This document shows positions 9,929 to 19,844 of a stretch of DNA of 64,000 nucleotides, in pieces. Each line of letters opens with the position of its first letter. The stretch's first letter is position 1. Location of the stretch: positions 492,727-556,726 of the forward strand of contig NZ_FNNU01000003.1 of the NCBI RefSeq assembly GCF_900106975.1. The letters are read 5' to 3'. The position numbers and the translations under genes are program-made. Below the pieces are notes generated by a model. That model searched no databases. It was not told the origin of the DNA and saw only the letters and a program-made list of their open reading frames with translations. The stretch comes from Pseudomonas kuykendallii (GTDB lineage Bacteria > Pseudomonadota > Gammaproteobacteria > Pseudomonadales > Pseudomonadaceae).

Positions 9929-9945
9929 ATCGCCTTTGAGGCGAT
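9929..9945 (-). promoter_or_regulatory. Short hairpin in the fadD1 leader
   Basis: ATCGCC-TTTGA-GGCGAT lies 32-48 bases upstream of the fadD1 start. It could influence translation or mRNA stability. No acyl-sensing (PsrA/FadR-like) operator was recognised here. Confidence 0.3.
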
Positions 9946-10059
9946 TGGTTATTGTGTCTGCGCATCTTGCCCCGCACGGGGAGGGCAAAAAATCGCGCCG
10001 AGCGTAGCAGCTTTGCCAGGAGCCCACCAGCACCAACATCTGCCTAGTCAGTAACGAAA

Positions 10060-10085
10060 ATGACCGGATACAAGTATCCGGTCAT
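10060..10085 (-). terminator. Rho-independent terminator of fadD2
   Basis: The perfect 12-base arms ATGACCGGATAC and GTATCCGGTCAT enclose AA. On the minus strand they are followed by TTTCG. The hairpin is 38 bases past the fadD2 stop and separates fadD2 from fadD1. Confidence 0.85.
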
Positions 10086-10123
10086 ATTTTTCAGCCTTGC
10101 CTGAAATGCCCTTTCCAGACGCC

Positions 10124-11812
10124 TCAGGCGATGTCGCGCAGCTCGCGGCGGAGGATCTTGCCCACCGGCGTCATCGGCAACGCGTCCCTGAGGACGATGT
10201 GCTTGGGCACCTTGTAGCCGGTGAAGTTGGCTTTGCAGTAGTCCTTGAGTTCCTCGACGCTGACCCCGCCCTCGCGCGGCACGACGAACAGCTTCACCGC
10301 CTCGCCGGAACGCTCGTCCTCGACGCCGATGGCGGCGCAGCTGGCGACGCCCGGATGGGCCATCACCACTTCCTCGATCTCGTTGGGGTAGACGTTGAAG
10401 CCGGAGACGATGATCAGGTCCTTCTTGCGGTCGACAATGCGCGTGTAGCCATCCGGGTCGATCACGGCGATGTCGCCGGTCTTCAGCCAGCCCTCGGCGT
10501 CCAGCACCTCGGCGGTCGCCTCCTCGCGCTGCCAGTAGCCCTTCATCACCTGCGGCCCCTTGATGCACAGCTCGCCGCGTTCGCCCAGCGGCAGCTCGTT
10601 GCCGTCGTCGTCGATCACCTTGAACGCGGTGCCGACCACCGGGATACCCACGGTGCCCAGCCGCGCCTTGTCGCCGTAGGGGTTGGTGCTGGCCACCGGA
10701 GAGGTTTCAGTGAGTCCGTAGCCTTCCACCACCATGCAGCCGGTCAGCTGTTTCCAGCGGTCGGCGGTGGCCTTGACCAGCGCGGTGCCGCCGGAATTGG
10801 TCAGCTTGAGGTTGGAGAAGTCCAGGGTCTTGAAGTCGGGATGGTCCATCAGCGCGACGAACAGGGTGTTCAGCCCGAGCAGCGCGGAGAAGCGCCACTT
10901 CTTCAGCTCCTTGATGAAGCCGCCGATGTCGCGCGGGTTGGTGATCAGCACGTTGTGGTTGCCGTTGAGCATCATGCACATGCAGTTCGCGGTGAACGCA
11001 TAGATGTGGTACAGCGGCAGCGGCGCGATCATCACCTCCTCGCCCACCTTCATCAGCGGCTTGCCGTCCGGGCCGAGCTGCTGCATGCAGGCGTCCACCT
11101 GGAGCATGTTGGCCACCAGGTTGCCGTGGGTAAGCATGGCGCCCTTGGCCACGCCGGTGGTGCCGCCGGTGTACTGCAGCACGGCGATGTCGTCGAGACC
11201 GACGTTCACCGGTTTCTGCCCGTGACCCTGGCCCTTGCGCAGCGCCTCCTTGAACGGCACCGCCTGCGGCAGATGGTAGTCCGGGACCATCTTCTTGACC
11301 TTCTTCACCACCGTGTTGACCAGCAGCCCCTTGAGGCTCGGCAGCATGTCGCCCATGCGCGCCTCGATCAGGTAGTCGATCTGCGTATCGGGCAGCACCT
11401 CCTCGACCAGCTTGCCGAACATGTTCAGGTAGACCAGCGCGCGCACGCCGGCGTCCTTGAACTGGTGGCGCATCTCGCGGGCGGTGTACAGCGGGTTGGT
11501 GTTGACCACCACCAGCCCGGCACGCAGGGCGCCGAACACGGCGATCGGGTACTGCAGCACGTTGGGCATCTGCACGGCGATGCGGTCGCCGGGCTGCAGG
11601 TCGGTGTGCTTCTGCAGGTAGCAGGCGAAGGCGGCGGCCTGGCGATTGAGCTCGGCGTAGCTGAGGGTGACGCCGAGGTTGCTGAACGCCGGACGGTCGG
11701 CGAACCGCTTGCACGAGCGCTCGAACACTTCGATGACGGACGAGTAAGCCGTCTGATCGATCGAAGCAGGCACTCCGGCCGGACGTTTGTCGCTCCAGAA
11801 ATCAGGCTGCAT
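10124..11812 (-). CDS. fadD2: Long-chain fatty acid-CoA ligase (FadD2 type)
   Basis: This 562-residue acyl-CoA synthetase is clearly paralogous to fadD1. It contains the P-loop [23 protein letters not shown], and [20 protein letters not shown] followed by [18 protein letters not shown]. The start at ATG 11812 (MQPDFWSDKRPAGV) has a good AAGGAGA ribosome binding site 8 bases upstream; longer in-frame starts lack one. It is divergent from the lipase/MaoC pair starting at 12038, and the 225 bases between them should hold both promoters. In P. aeruginosa the two FadD enzymes are reported to differ in preferred chain length; which prefers what here cannot be read from sequence. Confidence 0.93.
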   Translation of the reverse strand: MQPDFWSDKRPAGVPASIDQTAYSSVIEVFERSCKRFADRPAFSNLGVTLSYAELNRQAAAFACYLQKHTDLQPGDRIAVQMPNVLQYPIAVFGALRAGLVVVNTNPLYTAREMRHQFKDAGVRALVYLNMFGKLVEEVLPDTQIDYLIEARMGDMLPSLKGLLVNTVVKKVKKMVPDYHLPQAVPFKEALRKGQGHGQKPVNVGLDDIAVLQYTGGTTGVAKGAMLTHGNLVANMLQVDACMQQLGPDGKPLMKVGEEVMIAPLPLYHIYAFTANCMCMMLNGNHNVLITNPRDIGGFIKELKKWRFSALLGLNTLFVALMDHPDFKTLDFSNLKLTNSGGTALVKATADRWKQLTGCMVVEGYGLTETSPVASTNPYGDKARLGTVGIPVVGTAFKVIDDDGNELPLGERGELCIKGPQVMKGYWQREEATAEVLDAEGWLKTGDIAVIDPDGYTRIVDRKKDLIIVSGFNVYPNEIEEVVMAHPGVASCAAIGVEDERSGEAVKLFVVPREGGVSVEELKDYCKANFTGYKVPKHIVLRDALPMTPVGKILRRELRDIA

Positions 11813-12037
11813 TGTTATTGTCTCCTTGGTCCTGAACGTGGCGCGCCCGCTCGTGCGGGCCTTTCCGGACGTTAGCAGGTGGGCCGGACGGCGCAAATCG
11901 CCATAGACCGCGTGAATCTTGCCGGCTTTGCCGCAGGCTGCTACCGCGCGGGCTGGCTATGCTCAAGCGGTCACCGGTGGCTTGCGCTGCCGGTCGTCCC
12001 GTGCAAAATGCCGCCACCACAGGGTTCGAGAACCACC

Positions 12038-12979
12038 ATGCGCCACGATGCCTTCTGGCTCACCACCAGCGATGCCGCGCCCGTCCACGTCCAGCGCTGG
12101 TTCGCCGAACAACCGCCGAAAGCCGTGCTGATGCTGGCCCACGGCATGGCCGAACACGCCGGCCGCTATGCCCGTTTCGGCGCGGCGCTGGTCGCCGCCG
12201 GCGTCGAGCTGTATGCCCACGACCAGCGTGGCCACGGCCAGACGGCGCAGCGCGGCATCCTCGGCGACTACGCGGTGAAGGATGGCTGGCAACGGGTGAT
12301 CGACGACCTCGCCGCGCTCAACCACCACATCCGCCAGCAGCACCCGCGCACGCCGATCTTCCTGCTCGGCCACAGCATGGGCAGCTACATCGCCCAGGCC
12401 TACCTGATGCAGCACAGCTGCGCGGTGAGCGGCGCGATCCTTTCCGGCTCCAACTACCAGCCGGTCTCGCTGTATCGCGCGGCGCGCCAGGTGGCGCGTT
12501 TCGAGCAATGGCGCCAGGGCCCGACCGGGCGCAGCGCGCTGATCGACTTCCTGTCCTTCGGCTCCTTCAACAAGGCCTTCAAGCCGAACCGCACCGCCTT
12601 CGACTGGCTAAGCCGCGACCCGGCGGAAGTGGACGCCTACGTCGCCGACCCGCTGTGCGGCTTCCGCTGCACCAACCGCCTGTGGATGGACCTGCTCGGC
12701 GGGCTGCAGGACATCACCCCGCTGGAGAAGCTGGCGCAGATCGACGCACGCCTGCCGCTGCTGGTGATCGGTGGCGAGTGCGATCCGGTCAGCGACGGCG
12801 AGCGCCTGGAAGACCTCGCCGAAGCGATGCAGCGCGCCGGCCTGCGCAAGGTGCAACTGAAACTCTACCCGGACGCCCGTCACGAGCTGCTCAACGAGAC
12901 CAATCGCGACGAGGTGACCGCCTTCCTCATCGACTGGCTGCAACAGGCCCTCGACTCATCCGCCAAGGACACTCCATGA
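12038..12979 (+). CDS. Alpha/beta hydrolase, monoacylglycerol lipase/lysophospholipase-like
   Basis: This 313-residue serine hydrolase resembles the Hydrolase_4 (monoacylglycerol lipase) family. LAHGMAEHAGRY is the oxyanion-hole HG region, GHSMGS is the nucleophile elbow, GGECDPVS carries the likely acid Asp, and YPDARHELLNE carries the catalytic His. No signal peptide is seen, so it is probably cytoplasmic. The start at ATG 12038 (MRHDAFWL) gives the normal family length. Its stop overlaps the start of the next gene (ATGA at 12976), so the two are translationally coupled. Release of fatty acids from monoacylglycerols or lysophospholipids would fit the divergent fadD2. The same gene order occurs in P. 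aeruginosa (PA3301-PA3302, from memory). Confidence 0.85.
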   Translation: MRHDAFWLTTSDAAPVHVQRWFAEQPPKAVLMLAHGMAEHAGRYARFGAALVAAGVELYAHDQRGHGQTAQRGILGDYAVKDGWQRVIDDLAALNHHIRQQHPRTPIFLLGHSMGSYIAQAYLMQHSCAVSGAILSGSNYQPVSLYRAARQVARFEQWRQGPTGRSALIDFLSFGSFNKAFKPNRTAFDWLSRDPAEVDAYVADPLCGFRCTNRLWMDLLGGLQDITPLEKLAQIDARLPLLVIGGECDPVSDGERLEDLAEAMQRAGLRKVQLKLYPDARHELLNETNRDEVTAFLIDWLQQALDSSAKDTP

Positions 12980-13446
12980 CCCAGCTCCGCAACTTCCCCT
13001 ACGACAGCCTCGAAGTCGGCCAGACCGCACGCTACGAAAGGACCGTCGAAGAACGCGACATCCAGCTGTTCGCCGCGGTTTCCGGCGACCGCAACCCGGT
13101 GCACCTCGATGCCGCCTACGCGGCCGGCACGCAGTTCAAGGAGCGCATCGCCCACGGCATGTTCAGCGGCGCGCTGATCAGCGCGGCCATCGCCTGCGAG
13201 CTGCCGGGACCGGGCACCATCTACCTCGGCCAGAGCCTGAAATTCACCCGCCCGGTGAAGCTCGGCGACGCCCTGACCGTGGAGCTGGAAATTCTCGAAA
13301 AGCTGCCGAAGAACCGCGTGCGCATCGCCACCCGGGTGATCAACCAGGATGGCAAGAAGGTGGTGGACGGCGAGGCGGAGGTGATGGCGCCGACCGAGGC
13401 GCTGAACATCCCCCTGACCGAGCTGCCGCCGATCACCATCGGCTGA
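12976..13446 (+). CDS. MaoC-family (R)-specific enoyl-CoA hydratase (PhaJ-like)
   Basis: This 156-residue protein has a single hot-dog fold. SGDRNPVHLDAAYA carries the hydratase catalytic Asp and His, and RIAHGMFSGALIS is the second signature. PhaJ-type enzymes hydrate 2-enoyl-CoA to (R)-3-hydroxyacyl-CoA, linking beta-oxidation to polyhydroxyalkanoate or rhamnolipid precursors. In P. aeruginosa the homologue next to the lipase and fadD2 is, as I recall, one of the PhaJ enzymes (rhlY/rhlZ family), but which one cannot be fixed from sequence. It overlaps the lipase stop by 4 bases. The C-terminal tail of about 20 residues after VDGEAEVMAP is slightly longer than the minimal family. Confidence 0.85.
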   Translation: MTQLRNFPYDSLEVGQTARYERTVEERDIQLFAAVSGDRNPVHLDAAYAAGTQFKERIAHGMFSGALISAAIACELPGPGTIYLGQSLKFTRPVKLGDALTVELEILEKLPKNRVRIATRVINQDGKKVVDGEAEVMAPTEALNIPLTELPPITIG

Positions 13447-13755
13447 CAGTCCGGTACGCCGGCGATGCGCGGGGCGCATCCTACGGAAGGCAATCACGAG
13501 TTAGGGTACGCCAGGCGCACCGCGTCGGCCATATCTGGTGCAGGCGTCACGGCCACGCACCAGCGCGGCTCACGAAACAGCCATATCGCACAAGAAATCG
13601 CGTCAATCCCGTGAAAATCCCTCAATTATCTGTGCATAACGCACAAGTATCACCGTCGCCCTGACCAACCTGCGCTTTTCCGTGTTTTCTCCATCGACCT
13701 GGCACAACCTTCGCAATCGCCGAGGCCACACCAAACGATTGCGCGAGGAGACGGC
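13447..13755. other. Intergenic region with REP-like pieces and the permease promoter
   Basis: This 309-base gap after maoC holds GC-rich repeat-like sequence near the left end (ATGCGCGGGGCGCATCCTACGG at about 13464-13485, then TTAGGGTACGCCAGGCGCACC near 13500). Such pieces are typical of Pseudomonas extragenic repeats. The right half (about 13600-13745) is less GC-rich and is the likely promoter region of the operon starting at 13756. It includes ATAACGCACAAGTATCAC. I see no gene here. Confidence 0.45.
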
Positions 13756-15030
13756 ATGGCCCAGGCAGCGGACAACGGCAACGACTACCCCCTCAGCGAG
13801 GTCCCGGCCGGGGCACGCAAAGGCTTGTTTTCCACCTCGATCATGCTGTTCGGCTTCACCTTCTTCACCGCCACCATGTTCGCCGGCGGCAAGATCGGCA
13901 TGGCCTTCGACTTCAAGACGCTGATCTGGGCAGCGCTCATCGGCAACCTGCTGCTTGGCGCCTACGCCGCCGTGCTCGGCCTGATCGCCTGCCGCAGCGG
14001 GCTCAACTCGGTGCTGATGGGGCGCTTCTGCTTCGGCGAAGTGGGCAGCAAGCTGTCCGACATGCTGCTCGGCTTCACCCAGGTCGGCTGGTACGCCTGG
14101 GGCACCGCGACCATGGCCCTGGCGCTGGTGAAGATCCTCGGCCTGCCGGAAGGCTGGACCATTCCGCTGATGGTGCTGTTCGGCTTCGGCTTCTGCATCA
14201 CCGCCTTCGTCGGCTACAGGGGCCTGGACCTGCTGTCGCGCGTCGCGGTGCCGGCCATGTGCGTATTCCTGGTCTGGTCGCTGTGGCTGGCCACCGGCAA
14301 GGTTGGCGGCCTCGATGCACTGCTGGCAATCCAGCCGCAGGAAAGCATGAGCATGAACCTGGCGATCACCATGATCTTCGGCACCTTCGTCAGCGGCGCC
14401 ACCCAGGCCACCAACTGGACGCGTTTCGCCCGCAACGGCCGGGTGGCGATGCTTTCCAGCATGGTCGGGTTCTTCTTCGGCAATGGCCTGATGATCGTCA
14501 CCGGCGCCTACGGTGCCATCGTCTACCAGCAACCCGACGTGGTCGAGGTTCTGGTACTGCAGGGCCTGTCGATGATTGCCGTGATGATGCTCTTCCTCAA
14601 CCTGTGGACCACCCAGGACAACACCATCTACAACTTCGCCGCCGCCGGCTGCAACCTGCTGCGCAGCGAGCGACGCAAGCTGATCACCGTGGTCGGCGCC
14701 GGCATCGGTACCCTGCTGGCGATCGGCGGCATGTACGAGATGCTGATCCCGTTCCTGATCCTGCTCGGCTCTATCATCCCGCCGATCGGCGGCGTGATCA
14801 TGGCCGACTACTTCTACGGGCATAAGCAGCGCTACCCGCGCCTGGCGGACGTGCGCCTGCCGAAGTTCAACGCCGTCGGCCTCGCCGCCTACTTCATCGG
14901 TGCCTTCTGCGCCTACGTCTCGCCCTGGGTAGCGCCCATCGTTGGCATCCTGGTCGGCGCGCTGGCGTATGTCGTGCTGTTCCAGTTGCGCCAGTTGGCC
15001 ACCCGCAGCGCCGGCACCAGCCGCGCCTGA
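13756..15030 (+). CDS. codB: Cytosine permease-like NCS1 transporter (CodB family)
   Basis: This 424-residue inner-membrane protein belongs to the NCS1 nucleobase:cation symporters. About 12 hydrophobic segments are visible. The N-terminus resembles E. coli CodB (419 residues), with PLSEVPAGARKG, LFGFTFFTATMFAGGKIG and the segment ending in TNWTRFARNGRVA. The ribosome binding site GAGGAGA is 6 bases before ATG 13756. It heads a plus-strand block that includes a 2-OG oxygenase, an ABC importer, a PucR-type regulator and a CodA-family deaminase. If that deaminase prefers 5-methylcytosine, this permease may carry the modified base; substrate choice cannot be read from sequence. Confidence 0.88.
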   Translation: MAQAADNGNDYPLSEVPAGARKGLFSTSIMLFGFTFFTATMFAGGKIGMAFDFKTLIWAALIGNLLLGAYAAVLGLIACRSGLNSVLMGRFCFGEVGSKLSDMLLGFTQVGWYAWGTATMALALVKILGLPEGWTIPLMVLFGFGFCITAFVGYRGLDLLSRVAVPAMCVFLVWSLWLATGKVGGLDALLAIQPQESMSMNLAITMIFGTFVSGATQATNWTRFARNGRVAMLSSMVGFFFGNGLMIVTGAYGAIVYQQPDVVEVLVLQGLSMIAVMMLFLNLWTTQDNTIYNFAAAGCNLLRSERRKLITVVGAGIGTLLAIGGMYEMLIPFLILLGSIIPPIGGVIMADYFYGHKQRYPRLADVRLPKFNAVGLAAYFIGAFCAYVSPWVAPIVGILVGALAYVVLFQLRQLATRSAGTSRA

Positions 15031-15058
15031 CTACGCCATTCACTTCAGGGACGCCACC

Positions 15059-16120
15059 ATGCAAACCGTAAGAACCGGCAACGGCCCCCGCAGCTTCAGT
15101 GCCTCGGGCCTTGAAGCGCGCCAGTTGCCCTTCTCCGAAATCCCCGTGATCGATTTCTCCGCCATGTACGGCGATGACCCGGAGGCCCGGCAACGGGTCG
15201 GCGAAGAGGTGCGCAAGGCGTGCACCGAGGTCGGCTTCTTCTACGCCCGCGGGCACGGCGTGCCGGACGAGGTGATCGATGCCACCTTCAGCGCCGCCCA
15301 CCGCTTCTTCGACCTGCCGCTGGAGGTGAAGAAGGCGGTGGACATCGACCGCTCGCCGAACATGCGCGGCTACACGCCGATGCTCGGCGAGAACACCAAC
15401 GAGGAAGGCCAGGGCGACATGCACGAGGGGTTCGACCTGGCCCTGGAAGTGCCCGCCGACGATCCCGACGTGCAGGCCGGCGTGTTCGGCTACGGCCCCA
15501 ATCAGTGGCCCGAGCAACTGCCCGGTTTCAAGCCCGCGCTGCTCGCCTACCACGCCGCCATGCTGGATTTCGGTCGGCGCATCTTCGCCGCCTTCGCCCT
15601 GGCCCTGGAGCTCGAAGAGGACTTCTTCGAGGGCTACCTGAACAAGCCGATGGCGCACATGCGCGTGCTCTCCTACCCGAGCCAGAGCGGCGCCATCGAC
15701 GACGCGCAGATCGGCATCGGCGCGCACTCCGACTACGAGTGCTTCACCATCCTGCGCACCGACGAAGTGCCGGCTCTGCAGGTGCTCAACAGCGCCGGCG
15801 AGTGGATCCAGGCGCTGCCGATTCCCGGCTGTTTCATCGTCAACGTCGGCGACCTGATGGCGCGCTGGACCAACGGCTACTTCGCCTCGACGCTGCATCG
15901 CGCGATCAATGCCTCGGGGCGCCAGCGCTACTCGATCCCCTTCTTCTTCGGCCCCGACTCGCAGAGCCTGATCGAGGTGCTGCCGAGTTGCCAGAACCCG
16001 GACTGGCCGCCGCAGTACCCGCCGATCACCGCCGGCGACTACATCCGCTCGCGCTTCGACCACACCTACTTCCACCGCCAGAAAGACGAAAGCCAAACTC
16101 CTGAAGGGAATACCCCATGA
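15059..16120 (+). CDS. 2-oxoglutarate/Fe(II)-dependent oxygenase, isopenicillin N synthase fold
   Basis: This 353-residue enzyme has the DIOX_N region (about residues 28-140) and the 2OG-FeII oxygenase jelly roll (about 195-300). The iron facial triad is visible: His223 and Asp225 in GAHSDYECFTIL, and His280 in STLHRAI. The 2-oxoglutarate clamp is Arg290 and Ser292 in QRYSIPFFF. All key residues are present, so it should be active. The start at ATG 15059 has AGGGA upstream. It lies 28 bases after codB, and its stop overlaps the next start (ATGA at 16117). Relatives act on many small molecules, including ring methyl groups (thymine 7-hydroxylase is a fungal example of the fold). In this operon a role in oxidising a modified base such as thymine is an inference. 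Confidence 0.85.
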   Translation: MQTVRTGNGPRSFSASGLEARQLPFSEIPVIDFSAMYGDDPEARQRVGEEVRKACTEVGFFYARGHGVPDEVIDATFSAAHRFFDLPLEVKKAVDIDRSPNMRGYTPMLGENTNEEGQGDMHEGFDLALEVPADDPDVQAGVFGYGPNQWPEQLPGFKPALLAYHAAMLDFGRRIFAAFALALELEEDFFEGYLNKPMAHMRVLSYPSQSGAIDDAQIGIGAHSDYECFTILRTDEVPALQVLNSAGEWIQALPIPGCFIVNVGDLMARWTNGYFASTLHRAINASGRQRYSIPFFFGPDSQSLIEVLPSCQNPDWPPQYPPITAGDYIRSRFDHTYFHRQKDESQTPEGNTP

Positions 16121-17229
16121 AAACTCGCCGTCACGCGTCCCTGCACCTCGCCTGTATCGGCCTGCTGGCCTCCACCGCCCTGCTCGCCCTGGCACCCGCG
16201 CAGGCGGCGGAAGCCTTCAAGCTGGCCGGCAAGCCGAAGATCGCCTTCATCTATGCCGCCACCGTCAAGGACGGCGGCTGGAATGAATCCATCGACAACG
16301 GCCGCCAGCAGGTGGCCAGCGAACTCGGCTACCCGATCGCCGTGGCGGAGAGCATTCCCGAGGAATCCACCGCGCTGAAGAACGCCATCGACCTCTACGT
16401 GCAGCGCGGCTTCAACATCATCGTCACCACCTCCTTCGGCTACTCCGACGGCGTGCTGGAAGCGGCCAAGAAGTACCCGCAGGTGGCCTTCCTCGCCGCC
16501 TCCGGCACCACCAACGCGGCCAACCTGGAAAGCTTCTACCCGCGCACCTACCAGGCCTGGTACCTGGCGGGCATCGCCGCCGCCTCGGTCAGCCCGAACA
16601 AGACCCTGGGCATGCTCGGCGGCTTCCCGGTGGCGCCGGTGAACTGGGACATCAACGGTTTCGCCCTCGGCGCGCAGTCGGTCGACCCGACGATCAAGAC
16701 CATCGCCCTCTACACCAACTCCTGGTGGGACCCGGCCAAGGAAAGCCAGGCGGCCAAGTCGATCCTCGAGCAGAACGCCGACGTGATCGCCAACAACCTG
16801 TCCTCGGCCGGCCCCTTCACGGCTGCGGAAAAGGCCGGCAAGGCCTCGGTGGGCTTCCAGCTGGACATGAGCAAGATGGCACCCAAGGGTCACCTGACCT
16901 CGGTGGTCTTCCACTGGGACAAGTACCTGGTGCCGACCATCCGCAAGATCGTCGACGGCAGCTGGGAGCCGAACCAATACGGCGCCTTCCCCGGCCTCGC
17001 CGAAGGCGTAGTGGACATCACCCCGCTGAGCGACAAGGTGCCCGCCGAGGCCCGCGCGAAGATCGAGGCGGTGCGCGCGCAGATCATCGCCGGCAGCTTC
17101 TCGCCGTTCAGCGGCCCGCTGTTCAAGCAGAACGGCGAGGAGGCCGTGGCCGCCGGTGCGGCGCTGGACGACGCGGCGATCTGGAACATGGACTACCTGG
17201 TCAAGGGCACCGTCGGGAGCGTCAAGTGA
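16117..17229 (+). CDS. BMP-family ABC transporter substrate-binding protein (nucleoside/nucleobase type)
   Basis: This 370-residue periplasmic protein has a signal peptide (hydrophobic residues 12-27, cleavage near AQA at 28-30). The mature start KPKIAFIYAATVKDGGWNES is the hallmark of basic membrane protein (BMP/PnrA/Med) family binding proteins, many of which bind purine nucleosides. It is the first gene of a complete importer: binding protein, dual ATPase, two permeases. It overlaps the oxygenase stop by 4 bases. The ligand may be a nucleobase or nucleoside related to the deaminase substrate; binding residues were not assigned. Confidence 0.9.
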   Translation: MKTRRHASLHLACIGLLASTALLALAPAQAAEAFKLAGKPKIAFIYAATVKDGGWNESIDNGRQQVASELGYPIAVAESIPEESTALKNAIDLYVQRGFNIIVTTSFGYSDGVLEAAKKYPQVAFLAASGTTNAANLESFYPRTYQAWYLAGIAAASVSPNKTLGMLGGFPVAPVNWDINGFALGAQSVDPTIKTIALYTNSWWDPAKESQAAKSILEQNADVIANNLSSAGPFTAAEKAGKASVGFQLDMSKMAPKGHLTSVVFHWDKYLVPTIRKIVDGSWEPNQYGAFPGLAEGVVDITPLSDKVPAEARAKIEAVRAQIIAGSFSPFSGPLFKQNGEEAVAAGAALDDAAIWNMDYLVKGTVGSVK

Positions 17230-17234
17230 CAGCC

Positions 17235-18755
<1,521 letters not shown>

Positions 18756-18770
18756 CATGAGAATGAAACG

Positions 18771-19844
18771 ATGATCGCGCTGCCTTACACCTTCGCCCTG
18801 CAACGCCGCCTGACGCTGTCCGGCCGTCGTGGCGTCGGCACCTTCGTCGGCGGCCTGGCTGCCGGCATCCTGCTCGGCCTGGCGCTGCTGGTCTGGGCCG
18901 GCGTACCGACGGAGTCGCTGCTCGACGACCTCTTCGTGCAGGTCTTCATCAGCCCGCAGGGACTGGCGCAGACGCTGACCCTGACGGTGCCGCTGATTCT
19001 CGTCGGGCTGTCCTCGGCGGTCGCCATGCGGGTGAAGTTCTGGAACATCGGCATCGAGGGCCAGCTCTGGCTCGGCGCCATCGGCGCCACGGCCGTCTCC
19101 CTCTACGGCGTCGGCCCCGAGGCGCTGCGCCTGCCGCTGATGCTGCTCGCCTCCGCGCTGTTCGGCGCCGCCTGGATCGCCCTGCCACTGGTGTTGCGCC
19201 TGCGCCTGCAGGTCAGCGAACTGGTGGTCACCCTGCTGCTCTCGAACATCGCCTACCTGCTGTTGCAGCACCTGCTGTTCGGTGCCTGGCGCGATCCGGC
19301 CAACAGCTTCCCGATGTCGATGCAGATCGGCGGCGACGAGCGTCTGGCGCTGCTCGGCTTCGGCAACCTGCACAGCGGCCTCTTCATCGCCCTCGCCGTG
19401 ACCCTGCTGGTGGCGATGCTCAGCGAACGCAGCCGGCTCGGCTTCCACGCCGCCGCCATCGGCGCCAACCCGCAGGTGGCGCGCGCCGCCGGCATTCCGG
19501 TGGGCCTCACGCTGGCGATCATGGTACTGCTCTCCGGCGCGCTGTCCGGCCTCGCCGGCGGCCTGATCATCACGGGCAGCGAGTATCGCCTGACGCAGAA
19601 CATCGGCTGGAACATGACCTTCAGCGGCATCGTCATCGCCTTCGTCGCGCGCTTCAAACCGCTGTGGATCCTGCCCACCGCCTTCGCCCTCGCCGGGCTG
19701 TACAACGCCGGCAGCACGCTGAAAGTGTTCTACGGCCTGTCCGACGCCGTCGTCGTGCTGCTGCAGGGGCTGATCCTGATGAGCCTGCTCGTCGCGCAAT
19801 TCTTCGCCCATTACCGCATCGACATGAAGAAGGAGCCGCGCTGA
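18771..19844 (+). CDS. ABC transporter permease, nucleoside type (first of two)
   Basis: This 357-residue inner-membrane permease belongs to the BPD_transp_2 family, with 8-10 hydrophobic segments. The segments VPLILVGLSSAVAMRVKFWN and NIGIEGQLWLGAIGATAV match the conserved cytoplasmic coupling region of nucleoside-type permeases such as YufP/NupP. It starts 15 bases after the ATPase stop, and its own stop overlaps the next start (TGATG). It pairs with the second permease to form the translocation channel. Confidence 0.92.
   Translation: MIALPYTFALQRRLTLSGRRGVGTFVGGLAAGILLGLALLVWAGVPTESLLDDLFVQVFISPQGLAQTLTLTVPLILVGLSSAVAMRVKFWNIGIEGQLWLGAIGATAVSLYGVGPEALRLPLMLLASALFGAAWIALPLVLRLRLQVSELVVTLLLSNIAYLLLQHLLFGAWRDPANSFPMSMQIGGDERLALLGFGNLHSGLFIALAVTLLVAMLSERSRLGFHAAAIGANPQVARAAGIPVGLTLAIMVLLSGALSGLAGGLIITGSEYRLTQNIGWNMTFSGIVIAFVARFKPLWILPTAFALAGLYNAGSTLKVFYGLSDAVVVLLQGLILMSLLVAQFFAHYRIDMKKEPR

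Noticed and set aside
17226..17234. GTG 17226 as start of the dual ATPase
   Set aside because: The overlap with the preceding stop is attractive, but the GGGAGCG site is too close to GTG and well spaced for ATG 17235.
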